A stretch of DNA of 64,000 nt from an uncultured Desulfosarcina sp. (GCF_963668215.1 NZ_OY764190.1:6324001-6388000), one strand, 5' to 3'; positions 42,119 to 50,980 are shown, numbered from the stretch's first letter. Numbers and translations are program-made. The notes: a model not told the origin generated them from the sequence alone.

Positions 42119-43594
42119 TTAGCGCTTGGCCAGGCGCCCGGTCAGGCTTTTCGTATACTGGCGGGCTTTTTTCACAATCGTGTCCAGAGCGTCCGGATCC
42201 AGAGAGATGATGGACCGGGTGGCGGGATCCAGTACCTTGGCGGGAAATTTGCCCTCCTTTTCCTTGTCGGTCTGGCCGCTGAGATAGTCCGCCAAATGGA
42301 CGATATGGGACAAAAGGTGATCGCCGGCGGACGATGGTTGGTGGTGGTTGCGGATACCGAAAGCGATGGTTTTCGGCAAGCTCCATTTTTCGCATAGAAT
42401 CGCCGCGATGACGGCGTGATCGAAGCCCAGGATATGGCCTTCCGCCTCCTGGATCGTTTTTTCCGGATATTTCGAAAAATAATGGTCGAACAGCATTTTC
42501 CGTTCGCGCACATAGGGATCCAGGATGATCTTGCCGATATCGTGCAGCAGCCCGGCCATATAGGCGCTGTCCAGGATGTCGTCGGACACGATCGCGGCAA
42601 TTTCACTGGCGGTACAAGCCACAAGAATCGAATGGCGCCACATGTCGCCGGCTTTGTGGCCGTAGCCGTCCATTGCTTTTCCCAGGACCCCGCCGGCGCT
42701 CATGGCCGTAATCAGTTCGGCCAGCCGTCGGGTTCCGAACAGGGACGAAGCATGCTGGATGGTCGATACCTTGCCCCGGAATCCATAATAGGCGGAATTG
42801 GCGACTTTCAGGATGCCGGCCACCATGGAAGGGTCGGTCTCGATGACCTTCGCCAGTTGGGCCGGGCTGGTGGCCGGATGCTGGATCAGCTTCTGGACCT
42901 TGATCATCACCTCGGGCATGGCCGGCAGTGAGGCGGTCTGCGAAATGATCTTGCGGATCAATTCCCGACCGGATTCGAACACCGGGGCCTCGGGTTCGGC
43001 TGAAGTCAAACGGGCGGGCGCGACAAGGGTTTCCGGTATTTCGAAAGGTCCGTTGCCCGCCATGGCGATGAGCCGGGTTAACTCCTTATTGGCCGTTTCC
43101 AGACGCGTGACCAGCTTTTTGATGATCTTGTCCTTGAATTTCTCGCGAACTTCGGCGGAGAGCTGCTCGAAGAGCAATTTATCCAGCTTCAATGCAATCA
43201 CAGCATCCCTGGCAACGACATTGGCGGTTCTCCGGGTATCGGTCAGAAAGGCCATTTCACCGAAAATATCGCCGGCCCGTAAAACGGCCAACACGGTCCC
43301 CCCGGCGGAACCGGTAACCGCGACGGTCCCGGAAAGAATAATGAACAGACTCTGATCGTTGCTACCCTGACGAATCAGCATCTCCCCCGGATTATACATC
43401 CTGAAGCGGGCATCTTCGGACGCAATTTGGCGCTTTTCGTCCGCAGTGAACGTATCGAAAAAAGCGAGCCGATGAATAATTTCCGCAACATCTACAGGAT
43501 TACCGGTCATGCGGATTCTTACCCTGGTACCCTGCGAGTCGGATTCGTATTCATCGTGAATGATTTTTTGCGGTGCAGCCGGCGGCACATTCAT
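42119..43594 (-). CDS. Cyclic-nucleotide-binding / HDOD two-domain signalling protein
   Basis: 491 residues. Residues about 40-155 are a cNMP-binding domain (LAFFDTFTADEKRQIA, GDIFGEMAFLTDTRRTANVVA). A helical linker is followed by HDOD at about 215-430 (LPAMPEVMIKVQKLIQHP, LKVANSAYYGFRG, MAGLLHDIGKIILDPYV, IRNHHQP). The start lies nearly on top of AGGAGG; a GTG two codons on has better spacing. Partner proteins and ligand unknown. A second HDOD protein of the window lies at 9907. Confidence 0.87.
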   Translation of the reverse strand: MNVPPAAPQKIIHDEYESDSQGTRVRIRMTGNPVDVAEIIHRLAFFDTFTADEKRQIASEDARFRMYNPGEMLIRQGSNDQSLFIILSGTVAVTGSAGGTVLAVLRAGDIFGEMAFLTDTRRTANVVARDAVIALKLDKLLFEQLSAEVREKFKDKIIKKLVTRLETANKELTRLIAMAGNGPFEIPETLVAPARLTSAEPEAPVFESGRELIRKIISQTASLPAMPEVMIKVQKLIQHPATSPAQLAKVIETDPSMVAGILKVANSAYYGFRGKVSTIQHASSLFGTRRLAELITAMSAGGVLGKAMDGYGHKAGDMWRHSILVACTASEIAAIVSDDILDSAYMAGLLHDIGKIILDPYVRERKMLFDHYFSKYPEKTIQEAEGHILGFDHAVIAAILCEKWSLPKTIAFGIRNHHQPSSAGDHLLSHIVHLADYLSGQTDKEKEGKFPAKVLDPATRSIISLDPDALDTIVKKARQYTKSLTGRLAKR

Positions 43595-43877
43595 TCCTCC
43601 TGGGAAAAACTTCGTAGATTTAACCTTATTATCGTCTTATCGGCCACTTATCTTATCGGCAACTTAATGGATTTCATGAGTCCATCCGGTAAATTCGCCC
43701 AAAATGTCGATCATTGTTTCAAAAGGCCACCCTGCCAAGCGGCCGACAGATTCGGTTAAAGAGAAAGGCAACTTGATCCGATATAAAAAGTATGACACCT
43801 AAAACAAGCGTCCTTCACATTCAACCACGGCTGCCCTGCAAATACAAGCACGCAGGACGGACCGTCAGGAGGGTTAC
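43595..43877. other. Divergent promoter region, no gene seen
   Basis: Between the cNMP-HDOD gene (minus) and the PilZ gene (plus). It contains direct short repeats of CTTATCGGC (TCTTATCGGCCAC and TCTTATCGGCAAC near 43632-43665). No gene is supported. Confidence 0.4.
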
Positions 43878-44252
43878 GTGGACCAGACCTTGGGCAACCG
43901 AAGAAGACCCCGATTTACGGTCATGAATCTTACCATCACCATAAATGGAAAAGACTATCGAATTTTCAATATCAACGAACATGGTGTGGGTTTTTTAATC
44001 GATTCGCCGGACGATATCGAAATCGGCACCGAAATCGGGCCGATGATTGTAAACGGCCACGTATCGGCACGCGTGGCCGGTATTGCGCGTCACATCTCCC
44101 AGGTCAGGCCGTCCGGAACCGGGCTCCATTTTTTATCGGGATGGGTTTGCGGGACGGAGTTTACCACCCAGCACGACCTCGATGGGGGCAAGCTGCTGGA
44201 AGAATATATTGCCGAAACCATTGAGCGGGAGGCCGAAGAGAAAGAGAAATAG
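43878..44252 (+). CDS. PilZ-domain protein (GTG start)
   Basis: 124 residues. NRRRPRF at the N-terminus is the RxxxR c-di-GMP motif and FNINEHGVGFLID the second half, although the usual (D/N)xSxxG is changed to NINEHG, so binding may be weakened. AGGAGG sits six bases before GTG 43878. Ends in an acidic/basic helix (EREAEEKEK). A hairpin terminator follows at 44301. Confidence 0.8.
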   Translation: MDQTLGNRRRPRFTVMNLTITINGKDYRIFNINEHGVGFLIDSPDDIEIGTEIGPMIVNGHVSARVAGIARHISQVRPSGTGLHFLSGWVCGTEFTTQHDLDGGKLLEEYIAETIEREAEEKEK

Positions 44253-44300
44253 ATCTGTAAAATGCCTTTGGGCAATTTCTTGATTGTCAACAAATCACCC

Positions 44301-44341
44301 CATGGCCCCCTTCGCAGATCCTTTCCGCGAAGGGGGCCATG
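44301..44341. terminator. Strong bidirectional hairpin terminator
   Basis: CATGGCCCCCTTCGC pairs exactly with GCGAAGGGGGCCATG (15 bp) around an 11-base loop. It lies between the converging PilZ gene (plus) and VPLPA-CTERM gene (minus). A T-rich stretch follows on the plus side after some 20 bases. Confidence 0.7.
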
Positions 44342-44363
44342 CTGGTTGAATAGCGAATCTTTT

Positions 44364-44960
44364 TTAACACAGTTGTTTGTGTTCGGATCGGCGGCGAAGC
44401 CCGATGATCGTTGCCAGCCCACTGCCCAGAAGGACGGCGGCGCCCGGCAGGGGCACGGCAGGACCAGGCTCGGGTTCCATTGGCCGCCAGAAAAACGCCA
44501 GCAGATGATTCAGGTCGAAATCGCCGTGACCATATCCCCCAAAAACGATGATCAAAACATTGTCGTAGTTTTCCAGACAATCCCAGTTAAAATCGTTTAG
44601 CGCATCGGCGATGGCCGCCTGCCAAAACGCGAGGGCAAAAAAACTGGACGGACTGTTCCACCAGCCGTTATAAAATCCTGCGTTCCCGGCGCCAAACCTC
44701 GCCCTATTCCAATCCCCACCTCGCGTCCAAGGTCCGTCGCCCATTTCGGCAAACGCCTCGTCATCGTCCGAAGGCCATGGCGGGTTATGAAAAAATTCCG
44801 CTCCGATCTCCCGGTCGAACGAATCGCCGCCTTTGCCGAATCGATCCATTGAGGTCTGGAACATGCCGTCCTTTTGGGGTGGATCGACCATGCAGGCCCG
44901 GGCAGGCCCGACCAACACCAATAAAAAGAGGGTGAATAACGCTGCGGTGATTGCTTTCAT
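44364..44960 (-). CDS. VPLPA-CTERM sorting-signal exported protein
   Basis: 198 residues. A Sec signal peptide (AALFTLFLLVLVGPARACMV) is followed by an acidic/aromatic mature region rich in Asp, Phe, Trp and Gly (PPWPSDDDEAFAEMGDG). The tail is a PEP-CTERM-type sorting signal: VPLPGAAVLLGSGLATIIGL, then RRRSEHK. Such proteins are processed by an exosortase and go to the surface or matrix, often alongside exopolysaccharide genes. No exosortase gene is visible in this window. The mature protein family is unknown. Confidence 0.8.
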   Translation of the reverse strand: MKAITAALFTLFLLVLVGPARACMVDPPQKDGMFQTSMDRFGKGGDSFDREIGAEFFHNPPWPSDDDEAFAEMGDGPWTRGGDWNRARFGAGNAGFYNGWWNSPSSFFALAFWQAAIADALNDFNWDCLENYDNVLIIVFGGYGHGDFDLNHLLAFFWRPMEPEPGPAVPLPGAAVLLGSGLATIIGLRRRSEHKQLC

Positions 44961-45032
44961 GACAGTTCTCCTTTTTTGTTGTCATCCGAATGGGTTGTTT
45001 CGAGGTTGATTTGCGATAAATCTTCATATCCT

Positions 45033-45434
45033 TCATCGATTGATCAAGAGAGGTGCCTTTTCTCCGGTCTTCGTTTGCCGCAACCAGTGCGAAACGGCAT
45101 TACATTGACCAATCAGGTGCGAGGTGCGCATGATCCGGTATTCTTCGCTGAAAGCTACGCCCAGGCCGGCATCGTCTCCACGTACCACCTGACCGTTCAA
45201 ACTGACGCAGCCGCCCGTGCTTATCTCTTCATCCGACCGATTGCGGCGGATCAGGAGGCTGAAATGAACCGGCATGCCAACCGGCAACCGCCGATCGGTC
45301 TTTACCAGTGCGCCGCCGGTACTGATATTGACGGTCCGGGCTTCGAACAGCAGTTCGTCACGGACATCGTTCCAGTCGTAAATCAGGCAGGGGAGTTGCA
45401 GGGTGAAACGTCGCATTTGCCGGCGGTCTTCCAT
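45033..45434 (-). CDS. PilZ-domain protein
   Basis: 133 residues. The start MEDRRQMRRFTLQLP gives the RxxxR motif and VNISTGGALVKT the (D/N)xSxxG motif, with LGVAFSEE near the end. Both c-di-GMP contacts are complete. AGGAGC lies before the ATG. An intrinsic terminator at 45467-45512 stands in its upstream region. Confidence 0.87.
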   Translation of the reverse strand: MEDRRQMRRFTLQLPCLIYDWNDVRDELLFEARTVNISTGGALVKTDRRLPVGMPVHFSLLIRRNRSDEEISTGGCVSLNGQVVRGDDAGLGVAFSEEYRIMRTSHLIGQCNAVSHWLRQTKTGEKAPLLINR

Positions 45435-45466
45435 TTTTTGCTCCTGTCAGCGTTCAACCGATCGTC

Positions 45467-45512
45467 AATAAAAAAGCCCGTAAGAACTGCAAGGGCAGTC
45501 TTCACGGGCTTT
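45467..45512 (-). terminator. Intrinsic terminator upstream of the PilZ gene
   Basis: On the minus strand AAAGCCCGT pairs with ACGGGCTTT (with inner GAAGACTGC/GCAGTTCTT pairing) and six Ts follow. It lies only 33 bases before the PilZ ATG, so it either ends a short upstream transcript or works as an attenuator in the leader. Confidence 0.7.
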
Positions 45513-46110
45513 CTGATGCTTGCTCCGGGCAAGTCAGCAAAGGACCTACAGATGGTATCGGAGAATGTTCCGACGATGGCGCCAATTAATCACACTTTTC
45601 CCGGGGCGGATATGCGCCGGTAGTATGAATGTCGCATGAATCGGACCGAAGCGTTTGCATCATGAAAGGATGAATCTGCCGGACATAAAGTATTAGAAAA
45701 GTGTTAGGACTGGTGTTCGAGCGTTCGGAAACGTTAAGAATCAGAAGTTACAGGAAGCGGCGGTCAGTTGGAAATCCTGTGGAAGACGGTTTTCCCGGAA
45801 ACGGTGAAAGGAGAAACGGCCCTTGACTATAGGGATGGCAGTTTGAAGCGGACGGGGTACCAGCGCTCGACTTGACGCTAATGGGTGAGCGCTTGTTGAG
45901 CTTGCCGCAAGTTCAAGGCAACCGTCGCAGTAGGGGCGACCGGCCGGTCGCCCGTACATTCGCCGCGGCGGCAAACACCGAAGATGCGGCCAAAGGTAAG
46001 ATCAGATCGGTAAGCCCGAAGCGGTTTTGTCATTTGAGGCCAGCTTATGCTTGTAAGCGGGTACATTCATCGAGGGATGCAGATTGGCCAACAAAGGGCA
46101 AACGCTCACC
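45513..46110. other. 600-bp gap without a recognisable gene, contains a perfect palindrome
   Basis: No gene is supported on either strand; the open frames here have no ribosome site or family motif. GGGCGACCGGCCGGTCGCCC (45934-45953) is a perfect 20-bp palindrome within a longer REP-like unit. The remainder is not explained. Confidence 0.55.
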
Positions 46111-46821
46111 CTACAAGTAGCGGGCCACCCACAACGTTGCTTCCAGGCGGTTCTTCACTCCAATTTTTTTATAGATGTTGTACAGGTGGGTTTTGACGGT
46201 GTTGGGGCTGATGAAGCATTCTGCGGCAATGTCGCCGTTGCTGGCACCGGAGGCGATGGCAATCAATATTTCCTTTTCGCGGGCAGTGAGCATGGCTTCG
46301 GCCGCCGCAATACTGGAGCGTCGATAATGGGTGTCCATGAGAATTTTGGAGGTAATTTTGCGAGAAAACCAGAGTTCGCCCTGCAATATCGCCTTCACTC
46401 CTTTTATGAATCGGTCCAACGGCTCATCGAGATAGAAGATACCTCGCATGCAACGCTCGACCACCTGTCGCTCAAAGGCGGCCCCGACATCGGGATCGAC
46501 ATTGAACAGGGCCACGGCCTGCTCGATGGGATCGGGAGCATCGCCCAGGCGCAGTTTGATATTCATCTCTTCGAGATTCAGGCCGTACCCGTCCCATAAA
46601 ACCAGGTCCCACGAAGGACACTCGGCAGCATCCTCTCCACCCCGATTGGCTGCTGCCACATCAACCTGATGCGCGCCGCCCAGTTCGGACGCCAACATGG
46701 CTTGAAGCAGTTTGTTCTGAAACAGGTTATGGCCCACCAATCCGATCTGAGAATAATCCGCTTTCGGTTCGAAGAGTGGCGGTTCCTCTTCGAAACGCTT
46801 GGGTACGATTTTGGGCTGCAT
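46111..46821 (-). CDS. LuxR/CsgD-type transcriptional regulator
   Basis: 236 residues. The C-terminal HTH is standard LuxR: LTAREKEILIAIASGASNGD and IAAECFISPNTVKTHLYNIY. The N-terminal part is receiver-like (GLVGHNLFQNKLLQAMLA, WDLVLWDGYGL) but the phosphorylatable Asp pattern of a response regulator is not obvious, so it resembles CsgD/VpsT-type regulators. It is divergent from gmd, which begins the polysaccharide locus, and probably controls it. Confidence 0.82.
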   Translation of the reverse strand: MQPKIVPKRFEEEPPLFEPKADYSQIGLVGHNLFQNKLLQAMLASELGGAHQVDVAAANRGGEDAAECPSWDLVLWDGYGLNLEEMNIKLRLGDAPDPIEQAVALFNVDPDVGAAFERQVVERCMRGIFYLDEPLDRFIKGVKAILQGELWFSRKITSKILMDTHYRRSSIAAAEAMLTAREKEILIAIASGASNGDIAAECFISPNTVKTHLYNIYKKIGVKNRLEATLWVARYL

Positions 46822-47294
46822 GACACGCTTCCGTTATGGCTCGCAGGCTTTTTTAATAACAATTGCTACTCTATGTTCAGGCGCGCAACACGAAAAGAAT
46901 ACAAAATGATTAGATTGTCTAATACATGATTGCTAGAATTGTATTAGCAGGTTTGATTCCCTCATTCCTAAATCCGAATGAGTTGGCTTTCGGGTACGCC
47001 CATCGGCGTCTGACGGCAAAGATCCGATGCAGTTTAATGCCACGCTAACACGGCAGGGATAATAACCGCTTTTCTTATCGGACTGTTTAAAATGGGTTGG
47101 GATATAGGCGGCGGGGCTTTATTTGAGTTTAAAATTCAGAGGGTTGACACTGAAAGCGGGTTGACTGATGGAAAATTGACTATCGAAACTGAAAAGAAGC
47201 GGTATTTCTTTTCCCTTGACCGCCGGCTTCGTATATAATTAGTTATCAGCAATTTTAACGCTTATCATGAGCCCAACCAACTAAACGGAATACC
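46822..47294. promoter_or_regulatory. Intergenic control region of the polysaccharide locus
   Basis: Between the LuxR-type gene and gmd. It contains TTTAATGCCACGCTAACA (47033-47050), which recurs exactly upstream of the dehydratase gene at 51993, and four TTGAC boxes (47144, 47161, 47176, 47216). TATAAT at 47233-47238 is a possible -10 for gmd, although the nearest TTGACC is too close to be its -35. No gene is seen. Confidence 0.5.
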
Positions 47295-48380
47295 ATGAAA
47301 AAAGCACTCATCACCGGCATCACCGGCCAGGACGGCGCCTACCTCGCGGAACTGCTGCTGGCCAAAGGCTATCAAGTCCACGGTATCAAACGCAGGGCCT
47401 CCATGTTCAATACGGACCGCATCGACCATCTATACAAGGACCCCCATGATACGGATCGGAAAATGATCCTGCACTACGGGGACCTCACCGATGCAAGCAA
47501 CCTGATCCGGGTGCTTCAGCAGGTGCAGCCGGATGAAGTCTACAACCTGGCGGCCCAAAGCCACGTGCAGGTATCTTTCGAAACCCCCGAATATACAGCC
47601 GATGTGGACGCTTTGGGGGCCATGCGGCTGCTCGAAGGCATCCGCCTGTTAGGGTTGGAAAAGAAAACCCGCTTCTACCAGGCCTCCACTTCGGAACTGT
47701 ACGGCAAGGTTCAGGAGGTTCCCCAAACGGAAAAAACGCCCTTCTATCCCCGCTCGCCCTATGCCTGTGCCAAGCTCTATGCCTACTGGATCACGGTGAA
47801 CTACCGGGAGGCCTACGGCATCTATGCCTGCAATGGCATCCTGTTCAACCATGAATCACCCATTCGCGGCGAAACCTTTGTAACCCGTAAAATCACCCGT
47901 GCCTTGGCCCGTATTCATTTAGGTTTGCAGGATTGCCTCTATTTGGGCAACCTGGATGCACTGCGGGATTGGGGGCATGCCAGGGACTATGTGGAAATGC
48001 AGTGGCTGATGCTGCAACAGCAAGAGCCCGACGATTTCGTTATTGCCACCGGAAAGCAGCATTCAGTTCGGGATTTTGTCAATGTAGCCGCCAAGGAACT
48101 GGGCATCGCCATCCAATGGGAGGGAGAAGGTGTCGAAGAGAAAGGTGTGAATGCCGCCAACGGCAAAACCATCGTGGCCGTCGACCCGACCTATTTTCGC
48201 CCAACCGAAGTGGACACCCTGCTTGGCGACCCGACCAAAGCCAAAGAAAAGCTGGGCTGGATGCCCAAAATCAGCTTTGAGGATCTGGTCAAGGAGATGG
48301 TCAAAGAAGACCTGGAAGAGGCCAAGCGTGACGAACTTTGCCAGCGCGCCGGTTTTCGGGTAAATCATCACAGTGAGTAG
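47295..48380 (+). CDS. gmd: GDP-mannose 4,6-dehydratase
   Basis: 361 residues. TGITGQDGAYLAELLLAKGY is the Rossmann motif with the family's Gln-Asp-Gly; STSELYGKV and SPYACAKLYAYWI give the catalytic Ser/Thr, Tyr and Lys. GILFNHESPIRGETFVTRKI is a strong family stretch. It converts GDP-D-mannose to the 4-keto-6-deoxy sugar, for which fcl downstream provides the next enzyme. First gene of the locus. Confidence 0.96.
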   Translation: MKKALITGITGQDGAYLAELLLAKGYQVHGIKRRASMFNTDRIDHLYKDPHDTDRKMILHYGDLTDASNLIRVLQQVQPDEVYNLAAQSHVQVSFETPEYTADVDALGAMRLLEGIRLLGLEKKTRFYQASTSELYGKVQEVPQTEKTPFYPRSPYACAKLYAYWITVNYREAYGIYACNGILFNHESPIRGETFVTRKITRALARIHLGLQDCLYLGNLDALRDWGHARDYVEMQWLMLQQQEPDDFVIATGKQHSVRDFVNVAAKELGIAIQWEGEGVEEKGVNAANGKTIVAVDPTYFRPTEVDTLLGDPTKAKEKLGWMPKISFEDLVKEMVKEDLEEAKRDELCQRAGFRVNHHSE

Positions 48381-48433
48381 GCCTGGGTGCTGAGGACTAA
48401 GGGCTAAGTGGTAGGAGCAAAAGCAAAGATTGA

Positions 48434-48550
48434 ATCGATTATCTATCAGACAAGGAGTACAAAGATCTGATGGATCTGGCTGTTGAAACCTCACGAATCA
48501 TCGGTGGCCTCAGGGCTTCCATTCAGAAACAGCGGGACGCCAATCAATGA
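48434..48550 (+). pseudogene. C-terminal remnant of a four-helix-bundle (23S rRNA IVS-type) protein
   Basis: Reading from just after a TGA at 48431, the frame gives YLSDKEYKDLMDLAVETSRI and then IGGLRASIQKQ, the usual C-terminal helix pair of IVP four-helix proteins. The rest of the gene is missing; the sequence upstream is a dispersed repeat (48384-48408). Its stop overlaps the ATG of fcl (ATGA), so it could now only serve as a leader for translational coupling. Confidence 0.6.
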
Positions 48551-49866
48551 CGAATTCCGATAACAATGCTCGACCCTCAGTTCTTAGTCCTATGCACTCG
48601 CTTGGAACAGACGCAACTAAGTCCTCAACACTCAGCACTCAGCGCTCGTCCATGCCAATGGACGCCAAGATTCTCATCGCCGGTGCATCCGGCATGGTCG
48701 GCAGCGCCATCGTCCGCAAACTGCTTGTCAAAGGGTATACGAACCTTATCGGCAGTTACCATTCGAATGTGCCGACTGCTGATTTTTTCTCTTACGAGAA
48801 CGGCGATGAAGGCATACAGTCGCAACTGAAGCTGATTTCGGTGGACCTGACCGATCAGGTCGCCGTGAAGCGATTGTTCGATCAGGAGCGGCCGGCCCAT
48901 GTTTTTCTCGCGGCAGCGCGGGTCGGCGGCATCCAGGCCAACAACACCTTTCCGGCCCGCTTCATTTACGAGAACCTGACCATTCAGGGCAACATCATCC
49001 ATGCGGCTTATGAGGCCAGCGTGGATCGCCTGCTTTTCCTGGGATCGTCCTGCATCTATCCCAAGCTGGCGCCCCAGCCCATGAAAGAGGACCACCTGCT
49101 CACAGGCCTGCTGGAACCCACCAACGAGCCTTATGCCATCGCCAAGATCGCCGGCATCAAGATGTGCGAATCCTACAACCGCCAATACGGCACCCGTTTC
49201 ATGGCCGTCATGCCGACCAATTTGTACGGGACAAATGATAATTTCGACCTGAACAACTCCCATGTGCTTCCGGCGCTGATCCGCAAATTCCACCTTGCCA
49301 AGCTGGCAGCAAACGGCGATTGGAAGGGCATCGAAAAGGATGAAGCCCGCTTCGGCCCCATCCCGCAGGACATCAAGACATCCTTTGGCATACCCGAGAG
49401 TATCGGCTCATCATCTCAACGACATAATACGATTTCATCCGCTAAACAAAGCCCCAACAGTTCACTGTTCACTGATCACCGATCACAGTCAGTCGTAACC
49501 ATCTGGGGCACCGGAACGCCCCGGCGGGAATTTCTCCACGTGGACGACATGGCCGATGCCTGCGTGCACGTCATGAACCTCGACGAGAAAACGGCGACCA
49601 GAGAGTTGCTGAGTTATCCCAAACCCTGTTTTGTCAACGTGGGCGCCGGGGTCGACGGTACCATCCATGAATTGGCGGAGACTGTTCGTGACGCAATCGG
49701 TTTTCCGGGTGAAATCGTCTACGACCAATCCAAACCCGACGGTACGCCACAAAAGCTTTTGGATGTCTCACGGCTTTCCGATCTGGGCTGGCAGTCGAAC
49801 ATCGACCTTAAAGATGGCATTCAAAAGACATATGAGTGGTACGAAAAACAGCTTCTAAACCGATGA
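48547..49866 (+). CDS. fcl: GDP-L-fucose synthase with repeat-derived insertions
   Basis: 439 residues against about 310-320 for usual family members. The core is clear: ILIAGASGMVGSAIVRKL, AARVGGIQANN, LGSSCIYPKLAPQPMKE, PYAIAKIAGIKMCESYN and GTGTPRREFLHVDDMA. Extra parts are an N-terminal 36-residue Ser/Thr-rich extension and an insert at about residues 286-317. Both are translated from simple dispersed repeats (48575-48648 and 49450-49490). The catalytic Ser-Tyr-Lys set is retained, so it may still be active. The shorter start at 48652 lacks a ribosome site. Confidence 0.88.
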   Translation: MTNSDNNARPSVLSPMHSLGTDATKSSTLSTQRSSMPMDAKILIAGASGMVGSAIVRKLLVKGYTNLIGSYHSNVPTADFFSYENGDEGIQSQLKLISVDLTDQVAVKRLFDQERPAHVFLAAARVGGIQANNTFPARFIYENLTIQGNIIHAAYEASVDRLLFLGSSCIYPKLAPQPMKEDHLLTGLLEPTNEPYAIAKIAGIKMCESYNRQYGTRFMAVMPTNLYGTNDNFDLNNSHVLPALIRKFHLAKLAANGDWKGIEKDEARFGPIPQDIKTSFGIPESIGSSSQRHNTISSAKQSPNSSLFTDHRSQSVVTIWGTGTPRREFLHVDDMADACVHVMNLDEKTATRELLSYPKPCFVNVGAGVDGTIHELAETVRDAIGFPGEIVYDQSKPDGTPQKLLDVSRLSDLGWQSNIDLKDGIQKTYEWYEKQLLNR

Positions 49867-50099
49867 GCCACCCACTTTAAACACCAATATTTGAAATTTG
49901 AGCCTTTATCTCTGCTACAGGTAGCGGCTTTCACTCTTTGATCTTTGGACTTTAACCTTTGAGCTTTCAGCTATCAGCACTGCCGCTGGCAGTTCGTCTT
50001 TGCGCGAGCCGAATATACGTCCTCGACGTTCTCCATCACGCTTTCCCCTTGCAAATGGCTATTTAACTGGCTATTTTAAGTTGATCGGAGGTTAACATT
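49867..50099. repeat. Dispersed-repeat intergenic segment
   Basis: 49931-50010 reads CTTTGATCTTTGGACTTTAA and then CTTTGAGCTTTCAGCTATCA, followed by CTGCCGCTGGCAG and GTCTTTGCGCGAGCC, a diverged copy of the repeat at 50981 and 51722. No gene. Confidence 0.65.
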
Positions 50100-50375
50100 A
50101 TGGAAAATCAATACACCATATCCGAAGCCAAAAACAGGCTGCCCGCCATCGTTCACTCCGTTGAAAAGGGACCTTCGGTCAAACTGACGCGGCGTGGCCG
50201 TCCGGTTGCGGTATTGTTATCGATCAAGGAATACGAGGCATTGCGTCGCGAGCGAATTAGTTTCTGGGATGCGCTGGCGGCCTTTCGCAAGGGAAATAAC
50301 ATTTCCGATTTATCCGACCTAGAATTCGATACCCTCCGTGACCGGTCAGTTGGCAGGGAGGTGGAAGCGTTGTGA
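50100..50375 (+). CDS. Phd/YefM-family antitoxin
   Basis: 91 residues. YTISEAKNRLPAIVHSVEKG and VKLTRRGRPVAVLLSIKEYE are the Phd/YefM DNA-binding fold, and the C-terminal 35 residues (ISFWDALAAFRKGNNI and after) would wrap the toxin. The stop overlaps the toxin's GTG start. CGGAGG lies before the ATG. It neutralises the PIN toxin and probably represses its own promoter. Confidence 0.9.
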   Translation: MENQYTISEAKNRLPAIVHSVEKGPSVKLTRRGRPVAVLLSIKEYEALRRERISFWDALAAFRKGNNISDLSDLEFDTLRDRSVGREVEAL

Positions 50376-50788
50376 TCCGATTTTTGTTGGATACCAATGT
50401 CATTTCCGAGGCGATTAAAGCTGTGCCAAACAAAGCCGTCATGCGGAAATTAGAGGTGCATCAGAAAGAAATCGCAACCGCGTCGCCTGTCTGGCATGAA
50501 TTGCAATTCGGTTGTTACCGTCTTCCTGTTTCTCGCAAACGATCCATCCTCGAAGCATTCCTCTTGGATGTCGTCAGACCCGGCATGGCGATTCTTCCCT
50601 ATGATGAAGTTGCGGCACAATGGCATGCAGACCAGCGTGCCCGGTTGAATACCATTGGAAGACCGCCATCTTTCGTCGATGGACAAATTGCCGCGATTGC
50701 CAAAGTCAACCAACTGATACTGGTTACCCGAAATGTTGCTGATTATGCAGACTTTTCTAAACTGGATCTGCAAAATTGGCATGAATAA
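50372..50788 (+). CDS. vapC: VapC-type PIN-domain toxin
   Basis: 138 residues, GTG start overlapping the antitoxin stop. FLLDTNVISEAIK gives the first catalytic Asp, TASPVWHELQFG the Glu, and PPSFVDGQIAAIAKVNQLIL a third acid, then VTRNVADYADF. This is the PIN RNase arrangement. It would cleave RNA (often tRNA or rRNA) when free. Complete and likely functional. Confidence 0.9.
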   Translation: MIRFLLDTNVISEAIKAVPNKAVMRKLEVHQKEIATASPVWHELQFGCYRLPVSRKRSILEAFLLDVVRPGMAILPYDEVAAQWHADQRARLNTIGRPPSFVDGQIAAIAKVNQLILVTRNVADYADFSKLDLQNWHE

Positions 50789-50980
50789 CCAATTTTCCCC
50801 TTTACCTCCTGACCCTGATACCTCCCATAATTAAGAGTTGTATGTTTTTAAACCCATATTACATCGACACCAAGTACCCGGTTCATTGGCCCACGAACTC
50901 GGCCACAAAGCCTGATGATGCCGCTGTCACGACACGAAACTGGGCAAAGGCCAACTAAAAAGGTCTTTTACTGCTTTCAC

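Noticed and set aside
45513..46110. c-di-GMP riboswitch upstream of the PilZ gene
   Set aside because: The conserved GEMM core sequences could not be recognised; only a terminator hairpin is clear.
47033..47050. JUMPstart/ops element for an RfaH-like factor
   Set aside because: Only a partial resemblance to GGCGGTAGCGT on the opposite strand, in the wrong orientation for gmd.
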